Shown piece after piece: positions 40,251-48,739 of a stretch of 64,000 nucleotides of DNA. The position numbers and the translations under genes were made by a program. This DNA comes from G965215225 sp965215225 (lineage in GTDB: Bacteria > Pseudomonadota > Gammaproteobacteria > CBDBNL01 > JAAOII01), in NCBI GenBank assembly GCA_965215225.1, contig OZ244039.1, positions 1,736,001 to 1,800,000 on the forward strand, given 5' to 3'. The notes under the pieces are model-generated. The model was not told the origin of the DNA, did no database searches, and was given only the letters and a program-made list of their open reading frames with translations. The first letter of the stretch is position 1, and each line of letters opens with the position of its first letter.

Positions 40251-42413
40251 CTAGGGAAGTAGATTGTCTAAACGGTCCCAGTTTAATCTGGGTTTGGCAG
40301 GCGTCCCCTCCAAAGACCACCAGTCACGCCAGTCTTCGGGATCTAGCGGAGTGCAGCGAATGGCGGGATATTCATCCGACTCGCCGAAATCCCAGATGAG
40401 ATTGTCATTGGTTCGTTCATCTGATTCTATACTCCCACTATTATCCTTATCACACCAGACCGCCAGTGGCTCATCACTCATCCCATCGTTAAATATATTT
40501 ATGTCATCGTCCCACTCTTCATAAATCCCTGTATAGTCAGTTGGCTCGCGAAGATCATTGCTGGTCTTGGCTTCACCATAATTGCCATTAGTGACGCCAC
40601 TAGTCTCACTGTCCCAATAAGAAGCAACTCCAGTCCCACTTCCTCTCCCAACCAGCATAGAAGTCATACTGCCTGAGACCACATAAGAATAAGCAACCTG
40701 GCTAAAGGTCAATGCTCCCACCAAACCGCCTAGATCAATACTCCCTTCTAGCTCACCCACCACAACCGAAGAAGAAACAATCTGAGTACCACTACCAGAT
40801 CCTATCAGACCGCCTAGCTGACCAGTTCCTCTCACCTCGCCTGCCACAACTGAAGAAGAAGCAATCCGAGCCGATGTACCATCCCCTACCAAACCCCCTA
40901 TAGACTGACCCCCTCTCAGACTACCCAGCACAACCGAAGAAGAAGCAATCCAAACTGATGTACCAGACCCTACCAGACCGCCTATACTAAGTTTAAAATT
41001 ATCAATCTCGCTCACCACCCCAGCTGCCACAACCGAAGAAGAAGCAATCCGAGCCGATGAACCCAACCCCACCAAACCCCCTACAGCATTATCCCCTTTC
41101 ACCTCACCCACCATAACCGAAGAAGAAACAATCCGAGATCCTGAACCATCCCCCACCAGAGTGCCTACTCTATTCCTAGCTGTCACTGCCTCGGCACTAA
41201 GAGTCAGATTGCGAATCTCTGAACTCGCGGTTATATGACCAAACAGACCTACACAATCCTCATCTGAACGACTAATATTCAAATCACTAATCGTCCAGCC
41301 ATTGCCTTCAAAAATCCCATCAAAAGCATCTCCTTGACATCCAATGGTGCCACTAGCTGTGTCATGACCCAAGGGTTGCCAGCCTTTGCCTCCATCAGCG
41401 CTCATATAGGTTGCAAGACTGATATTTGCAACCAGCTCATAGCCAGAACAAGAAGCAGTAGTGCCATTGCCACAGCCAGTGGAGTCGAGCGCCTCGCTCG
41501 CCGTTAGCTTCCTCCCTACGCCATTCAAAGCATAACGCACCGCATCCAGCTGCGCCGCTGTGGCTATCTCTATCAACCCATCGCCATCATCATCTATGTC
41601 CGTTCCATCCATCGAATTGTCATTATCGCAATCGTTATCCTGGACACATTCAGCTGCTGCCTCATCTCCATCGCGGACATGATCATCATCGCAATCGGCT
41701 TTCATTACACAGGCTGCCGCTACTTCATCCCCATCGCGGACATGATCATCGTCGCAATCGGCTTTTATCACACAGGCTGCCGCTACTTCATCCCCATCGC
41801 GGACATGATCATCGTCGCAATCGGCTTTTATCACACAGGCTGCCGCTACTTCATCTATATCCATGACACTATCCCCATCGCAATCCACCAACAGCGAACA
41901 TCTCACCTCATCTGAATTAGTCTGTCGCTCTCTCTCATCAACATCATCCAACCCATCATTATCATCATCCTCATCACAAACATCGCCCTCACCATCCTTA
42001 TCTGTATTAGTCTGGTCGGGATTTGCAACAAGCGGACAATTATCCATAGCATTCTCCATGCCATCATTATCATCATCACTGGAAGCATCGCTTCCCGAAC
42101 CATTGTCGCCCGAACCATTGTCGCCCGGACCACTGTCTCCCGAACCATCGGTCATCGAACCATTGCCTATTAAACCGATGCTGCTTGAACTGCCGCCAGC
42201 ACAAGCAGTGAGAACAGCTGATAAGAAACCAGCCGCAACTAAGAAGAAGAGGAACCGTCCCAGCCTACTAAGCAGAGTCAGGGGGGCATGATCTAGGCTC
42301 GGGGCTAGATAAGGGGCCAGATAAGAAAAATAGCAGCGAAACCTAGCCGCCCCGAATAAAAATCGATTTACATCTGTCATATTTACATTTGTCATAATAA
42401 TTCCCTCCCGCAT
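40251..42413 (-). CDS. Large GLUG/TSP3-repeat surface lipoprotein 3
   Basis: A 720-residue paralogue. Lipobox VLTAC (Cys71); the N-terminal beta domain of the other paralogues is absent. Instead there are TSP3-like calcium repeats (DDDNDGMENAMDNCPL) followed by 21-residue tandem repeats with core CDDDHVRDGDEVAAACVI (about 41640-41880), then DGDGLIEIATAAQLDAVRY, GLUG-like repeats (GGLVGDGTSARIASSSVV) and the shared C-terminal domain ending RLDNLLP. Probably outer-membrane anchored and surface exposed; calcium binding is inferred from the Asp pattern. The start region has no obvious ribosome site. Confidence 0.72.
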   Translation of the reverse strand: MREGIIMTNVNMTDVNRFLFGAARFRCYFSYLAPYLAPSLDHAPLTLLSRLGRFLFFLVAAGFLSAVLTACAGGSSSSIGLIGNGSMTDGSGDSGPGDNGSGDNGSGSDASSDDDNDGMENAMDNCPLVANPDQTNTDKDGEGDVCDEDDDNDGLDDVDERERQTNSDEVRCSLLVDCDGDSVMDIDEVAAACVIKADCDDDHVRDGDEVAAACVIKADCDDDHVRDGDEVAAACVMKADCDDDHVRDGDEAAAECVQDNDCDNDNSMDGTDIDDDGDGLIEIATAAQLDAVRYALNGVGRKLTASEALDSTGCGNGTTASCSGYELVANISLATYMSADGGKGWQPLGHDTASGTIGCQGDAFDGIFEGNGWTISDLNISRSDEDCVGLFGHITASSEIRNLTLSAEAVTARNRVGTLVGDGSGSRIVSSSVMVGEVKGDNAVGGLVGLGSSARIASSSVVAAGVVSEIDNFKLSIGGLVGSGTSVWIASSSVVLGSLRGGQSIGGLVGDGTSARIASSSVVAGEVRGTGQLGGLIGSGSGTQIVSSSVVVGELEGSIDLGGLVGALTFSQVAYSYVVSGSMTSMLVGRGSGTGVASYWDSETSGVTNGNYGEAKTSNDLREPTDYTGIYEEWDDDINIFNDGMSDEPLAVWCDKDNSGSIESDERTNDNLIWDFGESDEYPAIRCTPLDPEDWRDWWSLEGTPAKPRLNWDRLDNLLP
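41640..41880 (-). repeat. 63-bp in-frame repeats inside lipoprotein 3
   Basis: Three to four tandem 63-base units encode 21 residues each (core CDDDHVRDGDEVAAACVI). Two neighbouring units are almost base-for-base the same, so the number of units is likely to vary between strains. Confidence 0.85.
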
Positions 42414-42622
42414 TCAAAGAAGAACAAGTCCCTCTTGACTACAAAATAGGGACAAAAACAACAAAAATGCGACTTAGATGCCCCCAATCAACACTCAATT
42501 CCAACCTCTAAAAACGCCTTTATTAGTTAGAATAGACTAATTAAGGGCTTCAAAGAAAATTAGTATTAGTAGCCTTTAAAGACCTATTGACTTCATAAAA
42601 TAGAAAGCAATGATAAGAAATA

Positions 42623-43525
42623 ATGATGAGTGAAAAGAATCAAACCATTCAAGGAAGCATGGTTGCTTTGGTAACTCCCATGCTAGCCGAAAGTCATGAG
42701 ATTGATTGGCAAACCTTAGAACAACTAATAGACTGGCATATCGAACAGGGAACTGATGCCATCATCGCGGTGGGGACTACTGGCGAGTCTTCTACCCTAA
42801 GCCATAGGGAACACATAGCAATAGTAGCAAAGATAGTCAAGCAAGCAGATGGCAAGATACCCATCATCGCTGGGACAGGTTCGAACTCTACCCGTGAAGC
42901 CATCGACCTGACCAAAGCCGCCGAACAAGCAGGGGCAGACGCTGCCCTCTTGATGGTGCCCTATTACAACAAGCCGCCCCAGCAGGGACTCATAAGGCAT
43001 TTTCTCGCGATTGCTGATGCGGTTGATATGCGGCAGATTATCTATAATGTTCCAAGTCGCACCATTACCGACATACTACCAGAAACTCTGGCGGAGACAA
43101 GCCATCATCCCAATATTATCGGCATCAAGGAAGCTACTGGCGATATTAGCCGCGTAGAAAAAATACATCGGTTATGTGGGGAAGGTTTCCTCATCTATTC
43201 GGGAGATGACGCCAGTTGTGTAGAACTAATGCTTGCTGGTGGCAAAGGATGTATTTCGGTAACTGCCAATGTTGTCCCAGCACTGATGCACCAACTATGT
43301 CAATTAGCCATTGAAGGAGAAGCAGACAAGGCAAGGCAGTTGAACGAAACCCTGAGTGCGCTGCACTCGGTTCTCTTTGTTGAGTCAAATCCCATCCCAG
43401 TCAAATATGCCCTCTATCTATGTAAGAGAATACAAAACGCCATTCGCTTGCCCCTGTTGCCGCTATTGTCCAGTCATCATCCACAACTCAAAGCAATATT
43501 AAAAGAACTCTCTTTACTTCATTAA
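42623..43525 (+). CDS. dapA: 4-hydroxy-tetrahydrodipicolinate synthase
   Basis: A 300-residue TIM-barrel enzyme at the entry of lysine/meso-DAP synthesis. GSMVALVTPM, GTTGESSTLSHREH, the Tyr of IIYNVPSRT and the Schiff-base Lys of IIGIKEATGD are all in place. The ATGs at 42623 and 42626 are both possible starts. First gene of dapA-lipoprotein-purC, the E. coli dapA-bamC-purC order. The next gene starts one base inside the dapA stop (TAATG). Confidence 0.96.
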   Translation: MMSEKNQTIQGSMVALVTPMLAESHEIDWQTLEQLIDWHIEQGTDAIIAVGTTGESSTLSHREHIAIVAKIVKQADGKIPIIAGTGSNSTREAIDLTKAAEQAGADAALLMVPYYNKPPQQGLIRHFLAIADAVDMRQIIYNVPSRTITDILPETLAETSHHPNIIGIKEATGDISRVEKIHRLCGEGFLIYSGDDASCVELMLAGGKGCISVTANVVPALMHQLCQLAIEGEADKARQLNETLSALHSVLFVESNPIPVKYALYLCKRIQNAIRLPLLPLLSSHHPQLKAILKELSLLH

Positions 43526-44073
43526 TGTCAATCAGGCTAGGTGCTATCTTTGTCTGCCTCATCTATAGCTTCATCTATATAGGATGCAGTGCCAAGAAAG
43601 ACGGCTTCTTAGCCGCTAGGGATGGTAGGCAAGACTTTAGCCTGCCTAATCAAACGCTTTCTTCTCTTTATCCAGTGCCCGCTTTGAATGGATCCGCGCC
43701 AGCTCCGATAGATTTCGTCAGACGGCCGCGACCTCAGGCTAGTTTTATTGGCCGGCCGCCATCACCCTATCTAGAGGAAACGACTCGCTTGGAAGAAGAG
43801 CGCCTGCTGTTATTTAAGTTAGGATACAACACCAACCGAGATGCTGCCCTATTCATTGAACCCTACCAGCAGGAGGACCTTGTCATTCTAGAGAAGCTAT
43901 TGGGCGAGTTTGGCTTTAGGAAACAAGAAGAATCCCTCTATGTGGCGGCAGAGACTTCTATCCAACTGGGCTTTTATCCTTCTGCCCTTCTACTGAGTCT
44001 GATTGCTACTGGCCAAACTGAGGATAGCTTTGCTCTGTTAGACCAGATGAGAAGGGCTTGGCAAGAACTATGA
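43525..44073 (+). CDS. Small lipoprotein at the BamC position
   Basis: A 182-residue lipoprotein with signal peptide and lipobox YIGC (Cys21). It sits between dapA and purC, where E. coli has bamC. After the Cys comes a Pro-rich extended segment (LYPVPALNGSAPAPIDFVRR) reminiscent of the BamC N-terminal region that binds BamD, then a charged helical part (EETTRLEEERLLLFKLGY). It is about half the length of E. coli BamC, and the two helix-grip domains are not obvious. It may be a reduced or highly diverged BamC; similarity is by eye. Confidence 0.65.
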   Translation: MSIRLGAIFVCLIYSFIYIGCSAKKDGFLAARDGRQDFSLPNQTLSSLYPVPALNGSAPAPIDFVRRPRPQASFIGRPPSPYLEETTRLEEERLLLFKLGYNTNRDAALFIEPYQQEDLVILEKLLGEFGFRKQEESLYVAAETSIQLGFYPSALLLSLIATGQTEDSFALLDQMRRAWQEL

Positions 44074-44091
44074 TGCACCTATGAAACTCCT

Positions 44092-44799
44092 ATGAAGCAG
44101 CAAGAGCACCTCTATTCTGGTAAGGCAAAGAGTCTCTTTAAGACTAATGACCCTAATCGGCTCATCATGCAATTTCGCGACCAGCTAACTGCCTTTGATG
44201 GCAAGAAAAAATCTGACTGTGCTGGCAAGGGAATCTATAACAACAAGATTAACGCCCATCTGATGTCCCACCTTCAAAATAAGAAGATCAGAGTTCATTT
44301 CATTGAGAAGCTAGACGACCGAAGATCCCTAGTCCATAGCTTGTCAATGATTAAATTAGAGTTCATTTTGCGTAATCGGGCAGCTGGCAGCATTTGTTCC
44401 CGACTGGGCTTGCCCAAAGGACAGAATTTCTCTCAACCTGTTTTTGAGATCTGTCTGAAGAGCGATGAGCTGGGCGACCCTCTGATTAATGACTCTCATA
44501 TTGAGCTGCTCGACTACTCGTTGCAACTGGTTGATGATGCAAGAAAAATAGCACTCAGCATCAATAGCCATTTGATTAAATTGTTTGATAAAGCAGGAAT
44601 AGAACTAGTCGACCTGAAGCTTGAGTTTGGTCTAGACCATAAGAAGCAGCTGTGTCTTGGCGATGAAATATCACCAGATAGCTGTCGCCTGTGGGATAAG
44701 AATTCCCACACTCCTCTTGATAAGGATCTATTCCGCTTTGATTTGGGAGACCTGCTTGATGGCTATAAACTGGTTGCCGAAAGACTAGGCATTGCCTAA
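44092..44799 (+). CDS. purC: SAICAR synthase
   Basis: A 235-residue enzyme joining aspartate to CAIR in purine synthesis. LYSGKAKSLFKTND, FRDQLTAFDGKKKSD, EFILRNRAAGSICSRLGL, GDPLINDSHIELL and LVDLKLEFG match the bacterial PurC of about 237 residues. It begins 18 bases after the lipoprotein stop. Its 3' end overlaps the convergent oxidoreductase gene by 15 bases. Confidence 0.96.
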   Translation: MKQQEHLYSGKAKSLFKTNDPNRLIMQFRDQLTAFDGKKKSDCAGKGIYNNKINAHLMSHLQNKKIRVHFIEKLDDRRSLVHSLSMIKLEFILRNRAAGSICSRLGLPKGQNFSQPVFEICLKSDELGDPLINDSHIELLDYSLQLVDDARKIALSINSHLIKLFDKAGIELVDLKLEFGLDHKKQLCLGDEISPDSCRLWDKNSHTPLDKDLFRFDLGDLLDGYKLVAERLGIA

Positions 44800-45873
44800 G
44801 AGCCGCCGAACAAAACTTCTATCAAGATAGTTTTTCCAATACCACACCCAATAGCCAGTAAAAGAGAAGCTGCCCCTTTGCCCTAAGGCAGCCTTGTTTC
44901 CTAAGGATAGTAGGGTGAGGAATTCCTGCTGAGGATGATAAGAGTTCAATTCCTTTTCCGCTGCCATGGCCAAGAGGTTATGGCCAAGACAGGGAGCCTG
45001 CCGAACGGCAAAGACCCCTGCTTTTGGTAAATTATGTCCTGTCAGACTAGCTATATCCCCAGCCGCAAAAATATTAGGATGAGAAAGAGATTGTAAGCGG
45101 TCATTTACCTTGACAAAACCGTCTTCATCAAGCTGTAAAGGGCTCTCTTTAAGCCAATGAGGAGGAACCCCATTGGTTGCCCAAAAGACATAGTCTGCCG
45201 CCACTCTGGTCTCAGTAGAATCAGCCGACCGAATCAGCAGACTCTTATCTTGCCATGCCATGACCCAGCTTTGTTCTCTCAGTTGAACATTTGCATCGCT
45301 CAACTTTTGTCTAGCCAGCTTGACTAGTCGCTCAGCATAACCGGGCAATAGGTTATCGGCTGTAATTAAGCTCAGCTGGCAGTCTTTGCGCCGCCAAGCA
45401 AGTGCCAGGGCAACCTCCAGGCTAGCCGCCCCACCGCCCACTACAGCAAGATGCATCCGACCTTTATGCTCAAGTAGGGATTCCCACTTTGAGATAAATT
45501 CAGTGACCGGTTTGAGTGGCAAGGAATCTTCTGTTTGGGTATTGGCAGGCAAGGAAGAAGACACACCCAGATTAAGCGAGGCAATATCAAAACCCAGCGC
45601 CCCCCTATCCGTGATAATGGAATCATCATTAATAGCCTCGACCCTAGCAAGGAAAAACTCAACCCCGACTTTCTGACAGAGTCGCGGCAGGCTGATACTG
45701 ATGTCTTCTATCCCATAGTGACCGGCGATGAAGCCAGGTAGCATGCCAGTATAAAGCAGCGCCTGGGATTCGCTAACCAGAGTAATATGGTGAGCACAGG
45801 GTTTGAGAGCTCTTAATACCAGTGCATGGGTATGGCCGCCGCCAAGAAGGACTATCTTTTTCTTTGTCATCAA
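44785..45873 (-). CDS. FAD-dependent pyridine nucleotide-disulphide oxidoreductase
   Basis: A 362-residue two-dinucleotide-binding flavoprotein. FAD site IVLLGGGHTHALVLRAL, TLVSESQALLYTGMLPG, NAD(P) site LAVVGGGAASLEVALALA and the late FAD motif NIFAAGDIASL are clear. It resembles the family found as an N-terminal partner of selenide-water dikinase (SelD fusions, TIGR03169 type), here stand-alone, and is related to NDH-2-like enzymes. The actual substrate is unknown. Its first ~20 codons form one end of the 150-base repeat shared with the divergent asparaginase gene. Confidence 0.8.
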   Translation of the reverse strand: MMTKKKIVLLGGGHTHALVLRALKPCAHHITLVSESQALLYTGMLPGFIAGHYGIEDISISLPRLCQKVGVEFFLARVEAINDDSIITDRGALGFDIASLNLGVSSSLPANTQTEDSLPLKPVTEFISKWESLLEHKGRMHLAVVGGGAASLEVALALAWRRKDCQLSLITADNLLPGYAERLVKLARQKLSDANVQLREQSWVMAWQDKSLLIRSADSTETRVAADYVFWATNGVPPHWLKESPLQLDEDGFVKVNDRLQSLSHPNIFAAGDIASLTGHNLPKAGVFAVRQAPCLGHNLLAMAAEKELNSYHPQQEFLTLLSLGNKAALGQRGSFSFTGYWVWYWKNYLDRSFVRRLLGNA

Positions 45874-46410
45874 TAGGCTATTTAATCCGCAAATGATAAT
45901 ATCATATGGCTAAAAATTATTAAACTTAGCATTTAATTATGACAAGAAAATGGCAAGGATCTGCAATACCAGTGCATGGTTATGGCCGCCGCCAAGAAGG
46001 ACTATCTTTTTCTTTATCATCAATAGGCTATTTAATCCGCAAATGATAATATCATATGGCTAAAAATTATTAAACTTAGCATTTAATTATGACAAGAAAA
46101 TGGCAAGGATCTGCAATACCAGTGCATGGGTATGACCGCCGCCAAGAAGGACTATCTTTTTCTTTGTCATCAACAGGCTATTTAATCCGCAAATGATAAT
46201 ATCATATGGCTAAAAATTATTAAACTTAGCATTTAATTATGACAAGAAAATGGCAAGGATCTGCAATACCAGTGCATGGGTATGGCCGCCGCCAAGAAGG
46301 ACTATCTTTTTCTTTATCATCAATAGGCTATTTAATCCGCAAATGATAATATCATATGGCTAAAAATTATTAAACTTAGCATTTAATTATGACAAGAAAA
46401 TGGCAAGGAT
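45811..46410. repeat. Four tandem 150-bp copies of a divergent promoter region
   Basis: Four units of 150 bases (starts near 45811, 45961, 46111, 46261) differing by only a few substitutions. Each holds the oxidoreductase 5' codons (minus), the AT-rich spacer with the palindrome ATGATAATATCAT and a CATATGG box, and the asparaginase 5' codons (plus). Only the outermost copies adjoin intact genes. Inner copies keep both start regions as truncated frames. Confidence 0.95.
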
Positions 46411-47416
46411 CTGCGCTTTAATCACTGGCGGCACCATTGGGATGATAACCAGAGGCAACTCCAGTCTTATGCCAGCCCAGCCTCTAGACTATAGCAGGTT
46501 CTTCCCCCATCTTGCTGAGCTGGCTGAAATAGACTATCATCTGGTCTTCTATTTAGACAGCAGTGCAGTCGGCGCGCCTCAATGGCGCGAGCTAGCGACG
46601 GCTATAGAGAAACGGCTGGATAAATATGATGGCTTTGTGGTCTGTCATGGGACGGATACCATGGCATACTCGGCTTCTGCCTTGGCCTATGCCTTTGGCA
46701 GCTGTCTTAATCATCCTATAGTTTTTACTGGCTCCCAGCGAACGCCTGATTCGCCAGCTAGTGATGCCCAAGCCAACCTAGTTGCTTCTATCAAGTTGGC
46801 TTCGAGCCAGCTAGCGGAAGTGGCTATAGCCTTTGACAAGCTAGCCTGGCGAGCCTGCCGCACCATTAAGGTATCTAACTCTCAAGACGCTGCCTTCGTC
46901 TCCCCCAAGACACCACCTCTAGCCCGGCTGGATACAAGATGCACCTTGACTTTAACCCCAACGGCTAGAAGACAATCTCCCCAGCAAAAGACTGGCAAGC
47001 CAATCAGCGATTTCAGCAATCGCTTAGCCTTCTTCTATGCCGTCCCTTCTCATGAACCAACCAGTTTAATTCAGCAGGCGAAGAGCGCCAGCTGGCAAGT
47101 AGGATTAGTAGTGGGTTTAGGCAATGGTAATCTTCCCCCGCGATTTCTGTCCTTCATTCGAGCAGCAAAAGAACATCATAAGCAGATCATCATCGCCTCA
47201 GCAAATTGTGACCCATCTCCCACTTCCTATCCACCATTAAGAGAAGCACTAGAACAGGGCGCTATCTATGCTGGCGGCTATAGCCTGCCGGGCCTATGGA
47301 CGAAACTTTGCTGGCTGATACCCCAAAGTGAAAAGCTCAAAAACAACCAACAAGAAGCCTTCTTCAAAGCGGCATTGGCAAAATCCTATGTAGGAGAATT
47401 AGAAATAGAACCTTAA
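46400..47416 (+). CDS. ansA: L-asparaginase, type I (AnsA-like)
   Basis: A 338-residue cytoplasmic asparaginase without a signal peptide. The two catalytic threonine motifs are ALITGGTIGM (N-terminal) and VCHGTDTMAYSASALAY; IVFTGSQRTPDSPASDA is typical of the type I family. Type I preference over type II is inferred from the missing signal peptide. The ATG at 46400 lies at the end of the fourth promoter repeat. There is no strong ribosome site. Confidence 0.88.
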   Translation: MARICALITGGTIGMITRGNSSLMPAQPLDYSRFFPHLAELAEIDYHLVFYLDSSAVGAPQWRELATAIEKRLDKYDGFVVCHGTDTMAYSASALAYAFGSCLNHPIVFTGSQRTPDSPASDAQANLVASIKLASSQLAEVAIAFDKLAWRACRTIKVSNSQDAAFVSPKTPPLARLDTRCTLTLTPTARRQSPQQKTGKPISDFSNRLAFFYAVPSHEPTSLIQQAKSASWQVGLVVGLGNGNLPPRFLSFIRAAKEHHKQIIIASANCDPSPTSYPPLREALEQGAIYAGGYSLPGLWTKLCWLIPQSEKLKNNQQEAFFKAALAKSYVGELEIEP

Positions 47417-47422
47417 TAATGC

Positions 47423-47452
47423 TTAAGAATAAGGCTTAAGTTAAGCTATAAT
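47423..47452 (+). promoter_or_regulatory. Promoter of the YnjB-like/recJ/rppH operon
   Basis: TTAAGA (47423-47428), an 18-base spacer and a perfect TATAAT (47447-47452), about 90 bases before the ATG at 47540. The -10 is inside the short palindrome AGCTATAATAGCT. No terminator for ansA is seen between its stop and this site. Confidence 0.6.
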
Positions 47453-47539
47453 AGCTGATAATTTACTGCGTATAGTCAATCATACAAATAGCATGAAAGA
47501 AATAGAACACTCAATATTTATCAAACTTGAAATATTCAT

Positions 47540-48739
47540 ATGAAGAAGATCTTAATTAGCTGCTTATGCTCGCTAGTTCTTCTCACTAGCTACGCTCAAG
47601 TAGTTGCAGAGGACTGGCAAGAAACATTAACCAAAGCCAAAGGACAGACAGTCTATTGGCACGCTTGGGGCGGAAGTCCGACCATCAATAGTTATATAGC
47701 CTGGATAGGAGAGGAAGTCGATAAGCTTTATGGCATAAAACTACATCACGCTAAGGTGGTGGATATCGCCCATGTGGTCTCCAAGGTCTTAGCGGAAAAG
47801 ACGGCCGGCAAAGATACTCAAGGCTCAGTTGATCTAGTATGGATCAATGGTGAGAATTTTAGGTCTATGAAAGAAAATGGCCTACTCTTCGGCCCCTTTG
47901 CTCAAAGGCTGCCAAACTTCTCCTATGTAGATACAGAAAACAAGCCCACTACCCTAGTAGACTTCACTATTCCTACCGACGGATATGAATCTCCTTGGGG
48001 AATGGCATATCTGAATTTTATTTACGACAGCGCCAGGCTACCAATCCCTCCACAGTCGATCCAATCTTGGCTTGCCTATGCCCGAAATAACCCTGGTCGC
48101 TTGACCTATCCCGCGCCGCCAGACTTCATAGGTAGCACCTTTCTCAAACAGGTTCTTTATGCCACTATTGACAACCCAGCCGACCTACAACAACCGCCGC
48201 AAGAAGGAAATCTGGCTCAGAACCTAGCCAGCCTTTTTGCTTATCTCGATCAACTCAATCCTTATCTGTGGCAGCAGGGGAAGAATTATCCTAAGAATCT
48301 AACCGAATTGGAGAGGCTGCTTGGCGACAGAGAGGTAGATATAGCCATTAGCTTCAATCCCGGCCAGGCCTCAGAGGCAATTAACAATGGCAGACTCCCT
48401 GCTTCAGTTCGCACCTATGTGATGGAGGAAGGGGCGATAGGCAATAGTCATTTCGTTGCCATCCCTTATAACGCCAAGGCAAAAGAAGCCGCTCAGGTAG
48501 TGGCTAATTTCTTGTTGTCGCCAGCTGCCCAGTTACGTAAGAGTGACCCAACTATCTGGGGAGATCCAACTGTCCTTGCAATTGACAAGCTGCCAGCAGC
48601 AGATCAAAGGGCTTTTGCCAATCTAGATATGGGACCTGCTGGGCTCTCACCCAAAGACATCAAGCGGATATTACCCGAACCCCATCCTCTCTGGATGGAA
48701 GCAATTGAGGAGAGGTGGTTGCAAAAATATGCGCGATGA
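47540..48739 (+). CDS. YnjB-like ABC-type extracellular solute-binding protein
   Basis: A 399-residue periplasmic protein with a signal peptide (ISCLCSLVLLTSYAQVVA, cut near residue 23). TVYWHAWGGSPTINSYIAW, VDLVWINGENFRSMKENGLL and SPWGMAYLNFIYD match the YnjB group of family-1 binding proteins. The expected permease and ATPase genes (ynjC, ynjD type) are absent; recJ follows instead, overlapping as ATGA. The ligand is unknown. Confidence 0.82.
   Translation: MKKILISCLCSLVLLTSYAQVVAEDWQETLTKAKGQTVYWHAWGGSPTINSYIAWIGEEVDKLYGIKLHHAKVVDIAHVVSKVLAEKTAGKDTQGSVDLVWINGENFRSMKENGLLFGPFAQRLPNFSYVDTENKPTTLVDFTIPTDGYESPWGMAYLNFIYDSARLPIPPQSIQSWLAYARNNPGRLTYPAPPDFIGSTFLKQVLYATIDNPADLQQPPQEGNLAQNLASLFAYLDQLNPYLWQQGKNYPKNLTELERLLGDREVDIAISFNPGQASEAINNGRLPASVRTYVMEEGAIGNSHFVAIPYNAKAKEAAQVVANFLLSPAAQLRKSDPTIWGDPTVLAIDKLPAADQRAFANLDMGPAGLSPKDIKRILPEPHPLWMEAIEERWLQKYAR

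Noticed and set aside
41679..42291. Plus-strand frames opposite lipoprotein 3
   Set aside because: They mirror the Asp-rich repeats on the coding strand and show no family resemblance.
42587..42616. TTGACT as -35 of a dapA promoter
   Set aside because: No acceptable -10 lies 16-18 bases downstream, and the start codon would be too close.
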